Shown here one piece after another: positions 18,416 through 26,300 of a stretch of 62,706 nucleotides of DNA. Both the position numbers and the translations under genes were made by a program. Location: positions 1 to 62,706 of the forward strand of contig CAYPEK010000012.1 of the NCBI GenBank assembly GCA_964409645.1. The letters run 5' to 3'. This DNA is from CAYPEK01 sp964409645 (GTDB lineage Bacteria > UBP15 > UBA6099). Numbering within the stretch: the first letter of the stretch is position 1; each line of letters begins with the position of its first letter. The notes under the pieces are model-generated. The model had not been told where the DNA came from and ran no database searches. It worked only from the letters and a program-made list of their open reading frames with translations.

Positions 18416-19366
18416 ATGTCAGAAAAAATAAGGGCGGGACGCAACAGAACCTTAATTCTTTCCGAAGAAGACAAGAGACTCTGCTCCCAGCGGCTAATCA
18501 ATCTCGAGAAGCCCGCGTCTGTAGAAGACGTGGTCGATAAAACCATACGTCAGGACGCGTTCGAAGCAATCCCGCTTCTGCCTGAATCGTTCATCGATCT
18601 TTGCTTTGTTGATCCGCCGTACAACCTCACTAAGAACTTCAACGGCATGCAGTTCAAACGGCGCAGCCTCAGCGAATATGCAGACTGGTTCGAGTCATGG
18701 GTATCGCTATTGCCGCGCATACTGAAACCAACCGCATCGATATACATCTGCTCCGATTGGCGCACCACAGGAGCACTCCAAAGCGTACTTGAAAAATATT
18801 TCGTCATCCGCAATCGCATCACATGGGAACGAGAGAAAGGCCGTGGCGCGATATCCAATTGGAAAAACTGCCTCGAAGACATCTGGTACTGCACTGTCGG
18901 CAACGACTTTCATTTCGATGCCGAAGCCGTCAAGGTCAAACGGCGCGTGGTTGCGCCATACACCACCGAATCCGGTAAACCGAAGGACTGGATGAACGAA
19001 AGCGACGGACAGTTCCGACTCACCTGCCACTCGAATCTCTGGACCGACCTGACCGTCCCGTTCTGGTCCATGCCGGAAAACACCGACCACCCGACCCAGA
19101 AACCTGAAAAACTCGTCGCAAAGATCATTCTCGCGAGCTCAAAGCCGGGCGACATCGTTTTCGATCCGTTCCTTGGTTCCGGTACGACATCCGTCACGGC
19201 CAAAAAGCTCGGCCGACGCTACGTAGGCATAGAAGCCGACCCCGGATACGCCTGTACCGCCGAAAAAAGACTCGAAATCGCGGAGCACGACTCGAAGATT
19301 CAGGGCTTTTCGGAAGGCGTTTTCTGGGAACGCAACTCATTGGCGCCTCAAAAAGCCGCAAAGTAA
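18416..19366 (+). CDS. Solitary beta-class DNA methyltransferase (M.RsrI-like)
   Basis: The 316-residue protein has catalytic motif IV DPPYNL at D66 and the SAM-binding motif DPFLGSGTT at D250. Motif IV precedes motif I, the order of beta-class amino-methyltransferases (N6-adenine or N4-cytosine). The segment FWSMPENTDHPTQKPEKLV just before motif I is shared with M.RsrI/CcrM-like enzymes, which suggests adenine methylation; RsrI itself recognises GAATTC, but the target here cannot be read off. No restriction endonuclease or specificity gene is adjacent, so it is an orphan enzyme. I choose ATG 18416 over the TTG at 18404, which lies inside the leader hairpin. Confidence 0.9.
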   Translation: MSEKIRAGRNRTLILSEEDKRLCSQRLINLEKPASVEDVVDKTIRQDAFEAIPLLPESFIDLCFVDPPYNLTKNFNGMQFKRRSLSEYADWFESWVSLLPRILKPTASIYICSDWRTTGALQSVLEKYFVIRNRITWEREKGRGAISNWKNCLEDIWYCTVGNDFHFDAEAVKVKRRVVAPYTTESGKPKDWMNESDGQFRLTCHSNLWTDLTVPFWSMPENTDHPTQKPEKLVAKIILASSKPGDIVFDPFLGSGTTSVTAKKLGRRYVGIEADPGYACTAEKRLEIAEHDSKIQGFSEGVFWERNSLAPQKAAK

Positions 19367-19383
19367 TTCTCGATTATTCACAT

Positions 19384-19412
19384 TTGTTGAAACTAAAATT
19401 CTGTGATAGAAT
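19384..19412 (+). promoter_or_regulatory. Possible promoter for the ABC ATPase gene
   Basis: TTGTTG (19384-19389), a 17-base spacer and TAGAAT (19407-19412), 46 bases before the chosen start. It is weaker than the other promoters here. Confidence 0.35.
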
Positions 19413-19458
19413 TTCGCATTGTTGAGTCTGGGGTTATTATGGTCATTTGGAGGAGATA

Positions 19459-20991
19459 ATGGAAACAGCGCTTGAGATGAAGGGGATCGTAAAGAAGTTT
19501 CCGGGTGTTATCGCGCTCAAAAATGTAACTTTCAGCACCGCAAAGGGAGAAGTTCACGGGCTGGTCGGAGAGAACGGCGCGGGCAAATCGACTTTGATGA
19601 AAGTCCTGTCCGGCGTTCACCCTTACCCGACATACGAAGGCGAACTCGTTATCAAGGGCAAATCCTGCAAATTCTCCGGCACGAAAGAAGCTGAAAAAGA
19701 AGGCATTGCAATTATCCATCAGGAACTCAACCTGATTCCGGAACTTACGGTCGCGCAGAATATCTTCCTCGGTCGCGAGCCCGTCAGCGGCATCGGATTC
19801 ATCAACTCGAAGAAAATGAACGAAGAAGCCAAAAGGCTTCTCGATTCTTTCAAAATCGATATTAATCCTGCGACACCGATTAAAGACCTCGGTGTCGGCA
19901 AACAGCAGATGGTCGAAATCGCGAAAGCGCTCGCCAAGAAAATGGACGTTCTCGTGCTCGACGAGCCGACGAGCGCGCTCACGGAAAAAGAAGTTCAGGC
20001 ATTGTTCACAATCATCCGAGACCTTAGAAAAAGCGGAGTCTCGCTGATTTACATCTCTCACAAATTAGAGGAAGTTTTTGAAATCTGCGACCGGATCACG
20101 GTTCTTCGCGACGGCGAGACTGTAGGTAGTTACGGCTGCAAGGAACTCGACAGAGACAAACTCGTGTCGCTCATGGTCGGCCGCGAGCTGACGAATCTAT
20201 ATCCGGAGCGGGACGTTAAGATCGGTGAGGAAGCAATCCGCGTCGAGAATTTCTGCGTAAACCACCCGTTCCTTCCCGGAGAGAAGATCGTTAATAACGT
20301 CAATTTCTCAGCGAGGAAAGGTGAAATACTCGGTTTCGCCGGCCTCATGGGCTCCGGCCGCTCTGAACTCGTTACGGCAATCTTCGGCGCGTTCCCGGCA
20401 GATACTTCCGGCACGGTTTATGTGGAAGGAAAGAAAATCGCCACAAAGAGCCCGATCCGCGCTATCAAGGATGGGATCGGCCTTGTGACTGAGGACAGGA
20501 AACGGTTCGGCCTCGTACTCATCATGAACGTGAGGGAAAACGTCACTCTCGCGTCGCTCGAAAAAGTTGCCAAGTTGCAAGTCGTGAGCGCGAAAAAGGA
20601 ACGCGATCTGGTTCAGGAATACATAAAGGAACTCAACATCAAAACGTCATCGCAGAGCGTCGTCGTGAACACACTCAGCGGCGGTAATCAGCAGAAAGTC
20701 GTAATCAGCAAGTGGCTAGCCAATCACCCGAAGATTCTCATTCTCGACGAGCCTACGCGCGGCGTGGATGTCGGAGCGAGATTTGAAATCTATCAGATCA
20801 TGAACAAACTGGTCGAAAAAGGCGTCTGCATAATCATGATATCGTCCGACCTTCCCGAAGTTCTCGGAGTCAGCGACAGGATTGTGGTAATGCACGAAGG
20901 CGAGATTAAGGGCGAATTCTCCCGGGCGGAAGCCACGCAGGAAAAACTCATGGCGTGCGCCACCGGTCAGAAACAGGCCGCCGCAAGCTGA
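19459..20991 (+). CDS. Sugar ABC transporter double ATPase (RbsA/XylG/MglA type)
   Basis: Two fused nucleotide-binding domains span 510 residues. The first has Walker A GENGAGKST (residues 37-45), GVGKQQMVEIAKAL and Walker B VLDEPTSALTEKE. The second has the typical degenerate P-loop GLMGSGRSE, then LSGGNQQKV and ILDEPTRGVDVG. This layout powers import of monosaccharides such as ribose, xylose or galactose. The ATG at 19459 is preceded by GGAGGAG. No permease or periplasmic binding gene adjoins it; instead two small membrane proteins follow. It must use partners encoded elsewhere, or the locus has been rearranged. Confidence 0.92.
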   Translation: METALEMKGIVKKFPGVIALKNVTFSTAKGEVHGLVGENGAGKSTLMKVLSGVHPYPTYEGELVIKGKSCKFSGTKEAEKEGIAIIHQELNLIPELTVAQNIFLGREPVSGIGFINSKKMNEEAKRLLDSFKIDINPATPIKDLGVGKQQMVEIAKALAKKMDVLVLDEPTSALTEKEVQALFTIIRDLRKSGVSLIYISHKLEEVFEICDRITVLRDGETVGSYGCKELDRDKLVSLMVGRELTNLYPERDVKIGEEAIRVENFCVNHPFLPGEKIVNNVNFSARKGEILGFAGLMGSGRSELVTAIFGAFPADTSGTVYVEGKKIATKSPIRAIKDGIGLVTEDRKRFGLVLIMNVRENVTLASLEKVAKLQVVSAKKERDLVQEYIKELNIKTSSQSVVVNTLSGGNQQKVVISKWLANHPKILILDEPTRGVDVGARFEIYQIMNKLVEKGVCIIMISSDLPEVLGVSDRIVVMHEGEIKGEFSRAEATQEKLMACATGQKQAAAS

Positions 20992-21025
20992 TCGCCCCGT
21001 TTTTCGATCGTTTGTCAACCCGCAA

Positions 21026-21484
21026 ATGATTGACCCAAACTCAAATAGTTTCTGGCGGCGCAAAAAAAACTCGCCGTCAAACATTAAATACAAGCTGCTT
21101 CTTCTGTTGTCGATTTTCGTCGGTGCATGTGGACAGTTGTTCATGAAAATGGGCACAAAAAGCCTCGGCGGCGTCTCGTTCCATGCGGGCTTAATTCCCG
21201 GCTTGATCGACATCTTCACTTGTCCCTACATCATCTGCGGACTTTTGTGTGCGGGCATCGGCGTCCTTCTTTGGCTGACTGTCATCTCGAAGCTTGAACT
21301 CAGCTTCGCATATCCGGTCGTCGCGCTGAGTTACGTTCTCATTCTGCTATTCGGCAAATTTGTTTTCGACGAGCGTATAGCGACAGTAAGAGTCCTCGGC
21401 ATCGTCTGCATTATGGTTGGCGTCGTGATGATATCGAGGACTGATAAAAACAACGCCGACACCGCATCGGGAACAAAAAAATGA
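21026..21484 (+). CDS. Four-helix SMR/ArnE-F-like membrane protein, first of a pair
   Basis: After a basic N-terminus the 152-residue protein has four hydrophobic segments: LLLLLSIFVGACGQLFMKMG, a second around IICGLLCAGIGVLLWL, AYPVVALSYVLILLFG and VLGIVCIMVGVVMI. GQxxxKxG in the first helix and LSFAYPVVALSYV in the third are the hallmarks of the SMR/EamA half-transporter fold, as in ArnE/ArnF undecaprenyl-phosphate-arabinose flippases and EmrE. It overlaps the next gene by four bases, as expected for obligate heterodimers. Substrate unknown; a lipid-linked sugar is plausible. It starts 34 bases after the sugar ABC ATPase. Confidence 0.82.
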   Translation: MIDPNSNSFWRRKKNSPSNIKYKLLLLLSIFVGACGQLFMKMGTKSLGGVSFHAGLIPGLIDIFTCPYIICGLLCAGIGVLLWLTVISKLELSFAYPVVALSYVLILLFGKFVFDERIATVRVLGIVCIMVGVVMISRTDKNNADTASGTKK

Positions 21485-21843
21485 GCTTTGTTTTTCTATT
21501 CACATCGATTCTCTGCGCCGTCTCGGGTCAGGTGCTTCTTAAGAATACCGTCACAAATATTGAAGGTGTGGATTTCGCGTCCTCAAAAATGGCCTCGCAT
21601 CTGATTAAACTGCTTCGATACCCTTTGTTCTATATTGCAATGGCTGTCTATTTTCTCAGTATGATTCTTTATCTGGTAGCGATCTCGAAGCTCGATATCA
21701 GCCTCGCCTATCCCATGGTCAGCCTAAACTACGCGATAATTCTCGTCTATTCGAAAGTTTTCTATAAGGAAAATGTTACGCCGCTCAGATGGATTGGCGT
21801 TGCCGTAATCATATTCGGAGTTGTTCTGATTTCGAGAAGCTGA
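21481..21843 (+). CDS. Four-helix SMR/ArnE-F-like membrane protein, second of a pair
   Basis: The 120-residue partner repeats the same plan: FLFTSILCAVSGQVLLKNTV, FYIAMAVYFLSMILYLVAIS, LSLAYP-like ISLAYPMVSLNYAIILVYSK and WIGVAVIIFGVVLISRS. Because it lacks the long polar N-terminus of its neighbour and starts inside that gene's stop codon, the two probably assemble as an antiparallel heterodimer. SMR drug pumps usually have a membrane Glu in helix 1; none is visible here, which favours the ArnE/F-like flippase reading over drug efflux. Confidence 0.82.
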   Translation: MSFVFLFTSILCAVSGQVLLKNTVTNIEGVDFASSKMASHLIKLLRYPLFYIAMAVYFLSMILYLVAISKLDISLAYPMVSLNYAIILVYSKVFYKENVTPLRWIGVAVIIFGVVLISRS

Positions 21844-21864
21844 AGCAAATACCCGGCAGACTGA

Positions 21865-22782
21865 CTACTTCTTCAATGCCGACTTAATTGTTTCGACAAG
21901 CTTCATCACATCGTCGCCGGGCGATGCGATTACCTCGGTCATGATCACCGGCCTCCTCGTAGGCACACGTTTTTTCGTGTAGCCATTGCTGTCGAGCACC
22001 TTAAAGAAATTCTGCACTTCCGCCCGGCCGATTTCGCCCCCGTCTATCCCGAAAACCGGATGCTTATCCCCGTATTTGGTATGGTTCGCGTCCTTAACAA
22101 CGCAGTTACCGACATGGATGTGTTGCAGATACGGCATGCAAAGCGGCACCGCTTTCTCGGCCGCGGTCCCCATCAGCGGAAGATGGCTGAGGTCTAGAGT
22201 CAGAGAAAAATTACTGTTGTCCCTGACAATTCGCTCCGAGAAACGCACCGCATCCTCGACCGGACCAAGTAGAAGTTTTTTATCAATCTCCCAGTCGAAC
22301 AACTCGACAGAAACAATCATCGGCTTGTCCCGTCTGATCTCGCGGCAGAAAGCACACAGCTCATTGATCGATTCCGTCAACATCCTAAACGCTTCTCCGC
22401 GCTTCGTCGGTTCCGTATTCGCTCCGCTCGATATAACAAGTATCTTCGCGTCGTAATCAAGCGCGTCGTCAGCGAGCTGCTTCAGTCTCTCAACCGATTT
22501 TATTCTCAAGCCCTCGTCGCGTGAGTTTATGTCCAGCCCCTCACCAAACGCCACCGGCCCCGTGCAGTACGTTACTTCCTTGCCACTGCCGACGACCCAT
22601 TTCCTTACCTGTTTTCTGATCTCCGGGTCGGTTATCCATCCGACCTCAACCGCCTCGAAAAACGGATCGGAAAGCAGCCTGTGAGCAAGTTCGAGTCCCT
22701 CGGCCGTTTCCCCTTTCCATCCGGGGAAGGTAAGCAGATTCTGCACGAGACCAAAATAAACGCTATCGTGAAACATATTCAT
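21865..22782 (-). CDS. Sugar phosphate isomerase/epimerase-like TIM barrel (AP_endonuc_2)
   Basis: The 305-residue protein fits the xylose-isomerase-like TIM barrel. Probable metal ligands are Glu in VSVELFDWE, Asp in LTLDLSHLPL, His in HIHVGNC and the end segment HPVFGIDGGEIG. There is no signal peptide, so it is cytoplasmic. Members isomerise or epimerise ketoses, inositols and hydroxypyruvate; the substrate here is not readable. It stands alone between a convergent SMR pair and a binding-protein gene. Confidence 0.83.
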   Translation of the reverse strand: MNMFHDSVYFGLVQNLLTFPGWKGETAEGLELAHRLLSDPFFEAVEVGWITDPEIRKQVRKWVVGSGKEVTYCTGPVAFGEGLDINSRDEGLRIKSVERLKQLADDALDYDAKILVISSGANTEPTKRGEAFRMLTESINELCAFCREIRRDKPMIVSVELFDWEIDKKLLLGPVEDAVRFSERIVRDNSNFSLTLDLSHLPLMGTAAEKAVPLCMPYLQHIHVGNCVVKDANHTKYGDKHPVFGIDGGEIGRAEVQNFFKVLDSNGYTKKRVPTRRPVIMTEVIASPGDDVMKLVETIKSALKK

Positions 22783-22880
22783 CCGCGCCTTTATGTTTTT
22801 ATCCCAATATATAATGGTTAAATATCAATTTAATATTGCGCCATCCTCATGGAGCTTAAAATACATCTCTTCGCGTTCCC

Positions 22881-23849
22881 TTATTTTACGGTCTTGTTGA
22901 ACGCATCCTTTTCCTTCTCCCAACCGTACTTATTGATCAGCGACACAATCTCACGTGTGCGCGCATAATCACTGTCTTTGAACGGCACAAAGCTCCCCTT
23001 GATCGCTATGAACATGAACTGAAACTTCTGGAACGCTTTATCCTTGTTCGCCCCAATCATAGCTGCGGCAATCTTCTTTTTGTCTTCGTCAGGCATATCG
23101 CCCCGGCTCCCGAAAACCCATGTGTTCTCATATAACGCGCACCCGACTTCTTTAACAAGATTCAGTGGCGACACCTGCTTACCACTCGCATCTCCCGAGC
23201 TCATTCCGCCGCTCATCTTCATCATTGCTCTCTCCGCAGAAAAAACGTCTATATCGCCATTCATAATCGCTTCAACGCCTTTGGTCACCGGGCTGCTGCT
23301 CACAAACTTCACTTTCTTGAACCACCCGGACAATGCTCCGTCATATCCGTTTTCATGCAGAAGCAGTCTTGCCTGATACGTGTCTTCCCCGCCCCATACG
23401 AGGCCTTTCGTTCCCTTAACATCCGTCACCGGGCTGTCCTTCTTCACATAAAAACACGTGTCTTTGTTCTTCTTGTTGTCAAATGTCAATGTGAATTTCG
23501 GATCAAACACTTTTGGATATTTCTTTTCAAGCATTATGTACTCGATCGCGTTCACATATCCCATCTGAGCCTTGTTTGCCTTCATCGCATCGAGCGTCAT
23601 CTTAGTTGCATTTCCACCATGCGAATAAACGGGCCGCTGCATCTGTATGTCCATCCCGACCTTCTGGCTGAGCGCCACCGTTATTTCAGAGAGCATCTTG
23701 CCGAGGCTCGAATCCGCAAGCTCTTTAACCGTCGGTGCAATGAAAACATATTTTTTCTGCTGTGCCGACGACTTCATCGACACCGCGAAAAACGCCGCCG
23801 CGAAAACAGCCGCCGACACCGCAATCAGAATTCCCTTGTTTTGTCTCAT
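22881..23849 (-). CDS. PhnD/SsuA-like periplasmic substrate-binding protein
   Basis: A signal peptide (ILIAVSAAVFAAAFFAVSM, before SSAQQKK) leads a 322-residue type-2 periplasmic binding fold: VFIAPTVKELADSSLGKMLS, MGYVNAIEYIMLEKK, TDVKGTKGLVWGGEDTYQAR, and the hinge at VEAIMNGDIDVFSAERAMM. The pattern is that of phosphite/phosphonate-type binding proteins. No ABC ATPase or permease adjoins it, so either the transporter is elsewhere or the protein has a sensory role. A good minus-strand promoter lies upstream. Confidence 0.8.
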   Translation of the reverse strand: MRQNKGILIAVSAAVFAAAFFAVSMKSSAQQKKYVFIAPTVKELADSSLGKMLSEITVALSQKVGMDIQMQRPVYSHGGNATKMTLDAMKANKAQMGYVNAIEYIMLEKKYPKVFDPKFTLTFDNKKNKDTCFYVKKDSPVTDVKGTKGLVWGGEDTYQARLLLHENGYDGALSGWFKKVKFVSSSPVTKGVEAIMNGDIDVFSAERAMMKMSGGMSSGDASGKQVSPLNLVKEVGCALYENTWVFGSRGDMPDEDKKKIAAAMIGANKDKAFQKFQFMFIAIKGSFVPFKDSDYARTREIVSLINKYGWEKEKDAFNKTVK

Positions 23850-23902
23850 CTGATTTTACCTCTCCATTCGTTTAACATCGTACGTACCTAAACATAATGG
23901 TT

Positions 23903-23932
23903 AATCTATCACCATGCTCTCCGGCATGTCAA
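23903..23932 (-). promoter_or_regulatory. Promoter for the PhnD-like gene
   Basis: On the minus strand a consensus TTGACA (23932-23927) is followed after 18 bases by TAGATT (23908-23903). The spacer contains a short CATGC / GCATG inverted repeat that could be an operator. Confidence 0.5.
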
Positions 23933-23953
23933 CGAAACTTTTCCACATAACAA

Positions 23954-24355
23954 TCATTCTTTTTTTAAATAAGTAAAACCCGGCAACCGTGTGTCGCCGA
24001 TAATCATCTCCAATTCTTCCCGCCGCCGCACCTCCGGTACGCGTTCGAATTCCTCCAGCTTTGTGATATCCTCCGCTGTCAATCCGAGCAGCGCCATCCC
24101 CGTAGTCATTCCCATTTCATCCTTCTTCAGAAAATGAAACTTTTGCCCATCCGCCTCGCCCCAACCGCGGCTGAACCCTTTCGCAACCGCCGGAGCCATC
24201 GCTATTTCATGTCCTAAAAGCCCTGCGACAAATTTCGGGTCCATCAGCGATCCGCAGACAAACACCCGCCGTTCACTCTCTCTCGGGTCTGTAAAAACTC
24301 CTTCTCCATGAATCACCACAGAAAAAATATCTTTTACCAGCGTCACCTCATACAT
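23954..24355 (-). CDS. Gamma-glutamylcyclotransferase-like (AIG2/GGCT) protein
   Basis: In 133 residues the GGCT signature appears as VFVCGSLMDPKFV (usually YGSLM), followed by ALLGLTAEDITKLEEFERVPEV, where the Glu of EEFE is the likely general acid/base. Relatives cyclise gamma-glutamylamines to 5-oxoproline or degrade glutathione derivatives; many bacterial members are uncharacterised. The leading residues include no signal peptide. It is close to the YkgJ-like gene (41 bases) and may be co-transcribed. Confidence 0.75.
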   Translation of the reverse strand: MYEVTLVKDIFSVVIHGEGVFTDPRESERRVFVCGSLMDPKFVAGLLGHEIAMAPAVAKGFSRGWGEADGQKFHFLKKDEMGMTTGMALLGLTAEDITKLEEFERVPEVRRREELEMIIGDTRLPGFTYLKKE

Positions 24356-24396
24356 CGTTTCGCTCCCATTTATTAATGTTTAAAAGGTATAATGAC

Positions 24397-25050
24397 TTAC
24401 AGTTTAATCAATTTCATAAATTCTTCGGTCTTCCTGAACACCCATTCGATTGCCTTTTCAGCGGCGGCTTTGCCTTTCGGATATTCACCTCTGAAACAAA
24501 AATCGTCCGCTGAATCGAAATCGAAAAGAATTCCACTTATCCGATCGAAATCAGACTGCTTCAAATTCATAATCGAGAGTGGTCTTAATGTCTTTTGAAT
24601 CTCTATTATCATCCGATAGCTGTCGAAATCGTTCTCGACAAGCCACTCTGTAATATCCTCCGAGGAACCGCTGATCTCTCCCTTGCAGAACTCGTTTTCC
24701 GGAAAAACAGTAAATCTCGCCGTCCCGTTTTCGTCGTAATACTGCGCAAGCGGAAAAAGTCTGCACCCGGCCGGCCGCGCGGGATGTATCCCGCAAAGCG
24801 TCCCGTCCATAAAAGGACATCTCTCCTCCGGCATTCTTATCGTGCATATCGGATACGACCCGAACTCCGGCCGTCTTTCGATTGTCAGGTATTTTTCTAT
24901 AATTTCGCCCGTGGGCGCTCCGAAACACCCTCTGAGGTTCCACACATCCATCGTGTTAACGAAAATATCGAGTCCTGACCCGCAACATGTCCCACACATC
25001 AGACAATCGAATCTCAACCGCCCGGAGCTATTCTGCAATCCTTCAACCAT
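24397..25050 (-). CDS. YkgJ-family cysteine-cluster protein
   Basis: From the chosen ATG the protein has 217 residues and begins with C16, C19, C22, C23 (CLMCGTCCG), the hallmark of the Fe-S/zinc cluster family formerly UPF0153. More cysteines follow in SYPICTIRMPEERCPFMDGTLCGIHPARPAGCRLFPLA. The pattern suggests a metal cluster or metal chaperone; the function is not known. The frame extends 114 bases further upstream, but that stretch runs into the promoter region and lacks family similarity, so I start at MVEGLQ. Confidence 0.85.
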   Translation of the reverse strand: MVEGLQNSSGRLRFDCLMCGTCCGSGLDIFVNTMDVWNLRGCFGAPTGEIIEKYLTIERRPEFGSYPICTIRMPEERCPFMDGTLCGIHPARPAGCRLFPLAQYYDENGTARFTVFPENEFCKGEISGSSEDITEWLVENDFDSYRMIIEIQKTLRPLSIMNLKQSDFDRISGILFDFDSADDFCFRGEYPKGKAAAEKAIEWVFRKTEEFMKLIKL

Positions 25051-25380
25051 AGGAATTATTATGAACCAACTCCCCCCTTCTCCACAACAATCTGGCCGTA
25101 CTCGTCCGTCCACGCTTGACAAATGACGCCGTAAAATATTTAATCTTCTACAATGAATGTGCACCTGCCACCATATTGGGCGGCTATTGCGGAGGCCGGA
25201 ATCTTATCAAGAAAGAAGGTGCCGCCATCTCAATAATAAGACTTCTCATCAAGTCGGATTCCGAGTATGTAGAACGGGTCAAACGATACATCCTCTCGTG
25301 TTTCATAGGAATGCTTGCCGGAGTATTTTTCATTTACGCGGCAAAATTACTGCTTCTCGGAGCATCGAGTCTCGCTAAAT
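25051..25380. other. Intergenic region between YkgJ-like gene and cdsA
   Basis: This 330-base gap holds a plus-strand promoter (25116-25144) and an open frame with a C-terminal membrane segment that runs into cdsA. I see no RNA gene, repeat or uppS-like gene, the usual neighbour of cdsA. Confidence 0.5.
25116..25144 (+). promoter_or_regulatory. Promoter upstream of the small frame and cdsA
   Basis: A perfect TTGACA (25116-25121), a 17-base spacer and TTTAAT (25139-25144). It would drive the small frame and cdsA, and it shows that translation of that frame cannot start at the TTG of the -35 box. Confidence 0.55.
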
Positions 25381-25391
25381 ATGTCTTTTAA
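25173..25391 (+). CDS. Possible small membrane protein before cdsA
   Basis: An open frame without clear start ends in YILSCFIGMLAGVFFIYAAK, then LLLLGASSLAKYVF, a plausible single transmembrane helix preceded by charged residues (KSDSEYVERVKR). It overlaps the cdsA start by 11 bases, which would allow translational coupling. The first in-frame start after the promoter is a TTG near 25173, without a ribosome binding site. I recognise no family. It may be a real small protein or only leader sequence. Confidence 0.35.
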   Translation: MLGGYCGGRNLIKKEGAAISIIRLLIKSDSEYVERVKRYILSCFIGMLAGVFFIYAAKLLLLGASSLAKYVF

Positions 25392-26226
25392 AAATGATTT
25401 CCTCACAAGACTTATCGTGGCGCTTGTTGCGGGCGCGTTTTGCGTCGGTCTGGCGTGGTACAGCGACTGGTCGCTGTTGCTCGTCTTCGCGTTTTTCACC
25501 ATAATTGCCCTCTGGGAATTTTTCAGCATGGTCGAGCGGGGCGGCTACAAGCCGTACAAAATTATCGGTTACGGAATAGCTCTTTTTTTTCTCGCGGTTG
25601 CATATCACAGCTCCCTCGAAACATACAACAGTATAATCGTATTCAGCATACTCGGCGTTTTTCTGCTCAAAGCGATCCAGTCCCGCCAATCGCCCTACAA
25701 AAAGCAGCTAACAATGATTCTGATCTCTGTTTTCGGAGCGATTTACATCGGCGGCTCGCTCAGCTTTGCCATAGGGCTCCGAAAAATGAACGAGATGAAA
25801 TTTCAGGGCCTCACCCCTTACGACTACCTCTTTCTCGTCCCATTTGCGGGAGCGTGGGCGTCCGACACAGGTGCGTACCTGACCGGCCGCCTCGTCGGTA
25901 AAGACAAACTCGCGCCCACGATCAGCGAGAAAAAAACAGTCGAGGGACTGATCGGCGGCGTTGTGGCCTCTTTCTGTGCGACCTATTTCTTCGGCAAAAT
26001 GCTCAATCTGCCGTTGTCACTCATCGTCGTTCTCGGAATTTCGCTTCCTCTTTTGTGTACAGCGGGCGACCTCTTTGAATCCAGTATAAAACGACGATTC
26101 GAGGTCAAGGATTCCGGAACGCTGTTCAAGGCGCACGGCGGGGTACTCGACAGGTTCGACGGTATCTTTTTCGTCCTGCCTCTGACTTACGCTCTGATTT
26201 ATTATTTCTATATATATAAATCCTGA
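25381..26226 (+). CDS. cdsA: Phosphatidate cytidylyltransferase
   Basis: CdsA makes CDP-diacylglycerol from phosphatidic acid and CTP, the branch point of phospholipid synthesis. The 281-residue protein has about seven to eight membrane segments and the full C-terminal signature SSIKRRFEVKDSGTLFKAHG, continued by GVLDRFD, with the Mg-binding aspartates. The cytosolic SDTGAYLTGRLVGK loop is also typical. The start at MSFKNDF is chosen because the longer frame overlaps the small upstream frame and adds no helix. plsC, an earlier step of the pathway, is at 42.2 kb. Confidence 0.95.
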   Translation: MSFKNDFLTRLIVALVAGAFCVGLAWYSDWSLLLVFAFFTIIALWEFFSMVERGGYKPYKIIGYGIALFFLAVAYHSSLETYNSIIVFSILGVFLLKAIQSRQSPYKKQLTMILISVFGAIYIGGSLSFAIGLRKMNEMKFQGLTPYDYLFLVPFAGAWASDTGAYLTGRLVGKDKLAPTISEKKTVEGLIGGVVASFCATYFFGKMLNLPLSLIVVLGISLPLLCTAGDLFESSIKRRFEVKDSGTLFKAHGGVLDRFDGIFFVLPLTYALIYYFYIYKS

Positions 26227-26239
26227 CCTCTCCGTTTTT

Positions 26240-26268
26240 TTGCCAACTATCCATGCGGCTGATATAAT
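26240..26268 (+). promoter_or_regulatory. Sigma-70-type promoter for the GH116 gene
   Basis: TTGCCA (26240-26245), a 17-base spacer and a perfect TATAAT (26263-26268). Transcription would start about 26 bases before the ATG. It probably also serves the kinase and the glycyl radical enzyme, because no terminator is seen before 32850. Confidence 0.7.
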
Positions 26269-26300
26269 TTCGCTTTGTTTGTTAGATAATGGAGATGTTG

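Noticed and set aside
25116..25391. 91-codon gene starting at TTG 25116
   Set aside because: That TTG is part of the TTGACA -35 box, so translation cannot begin there; only a shorter product is possible.
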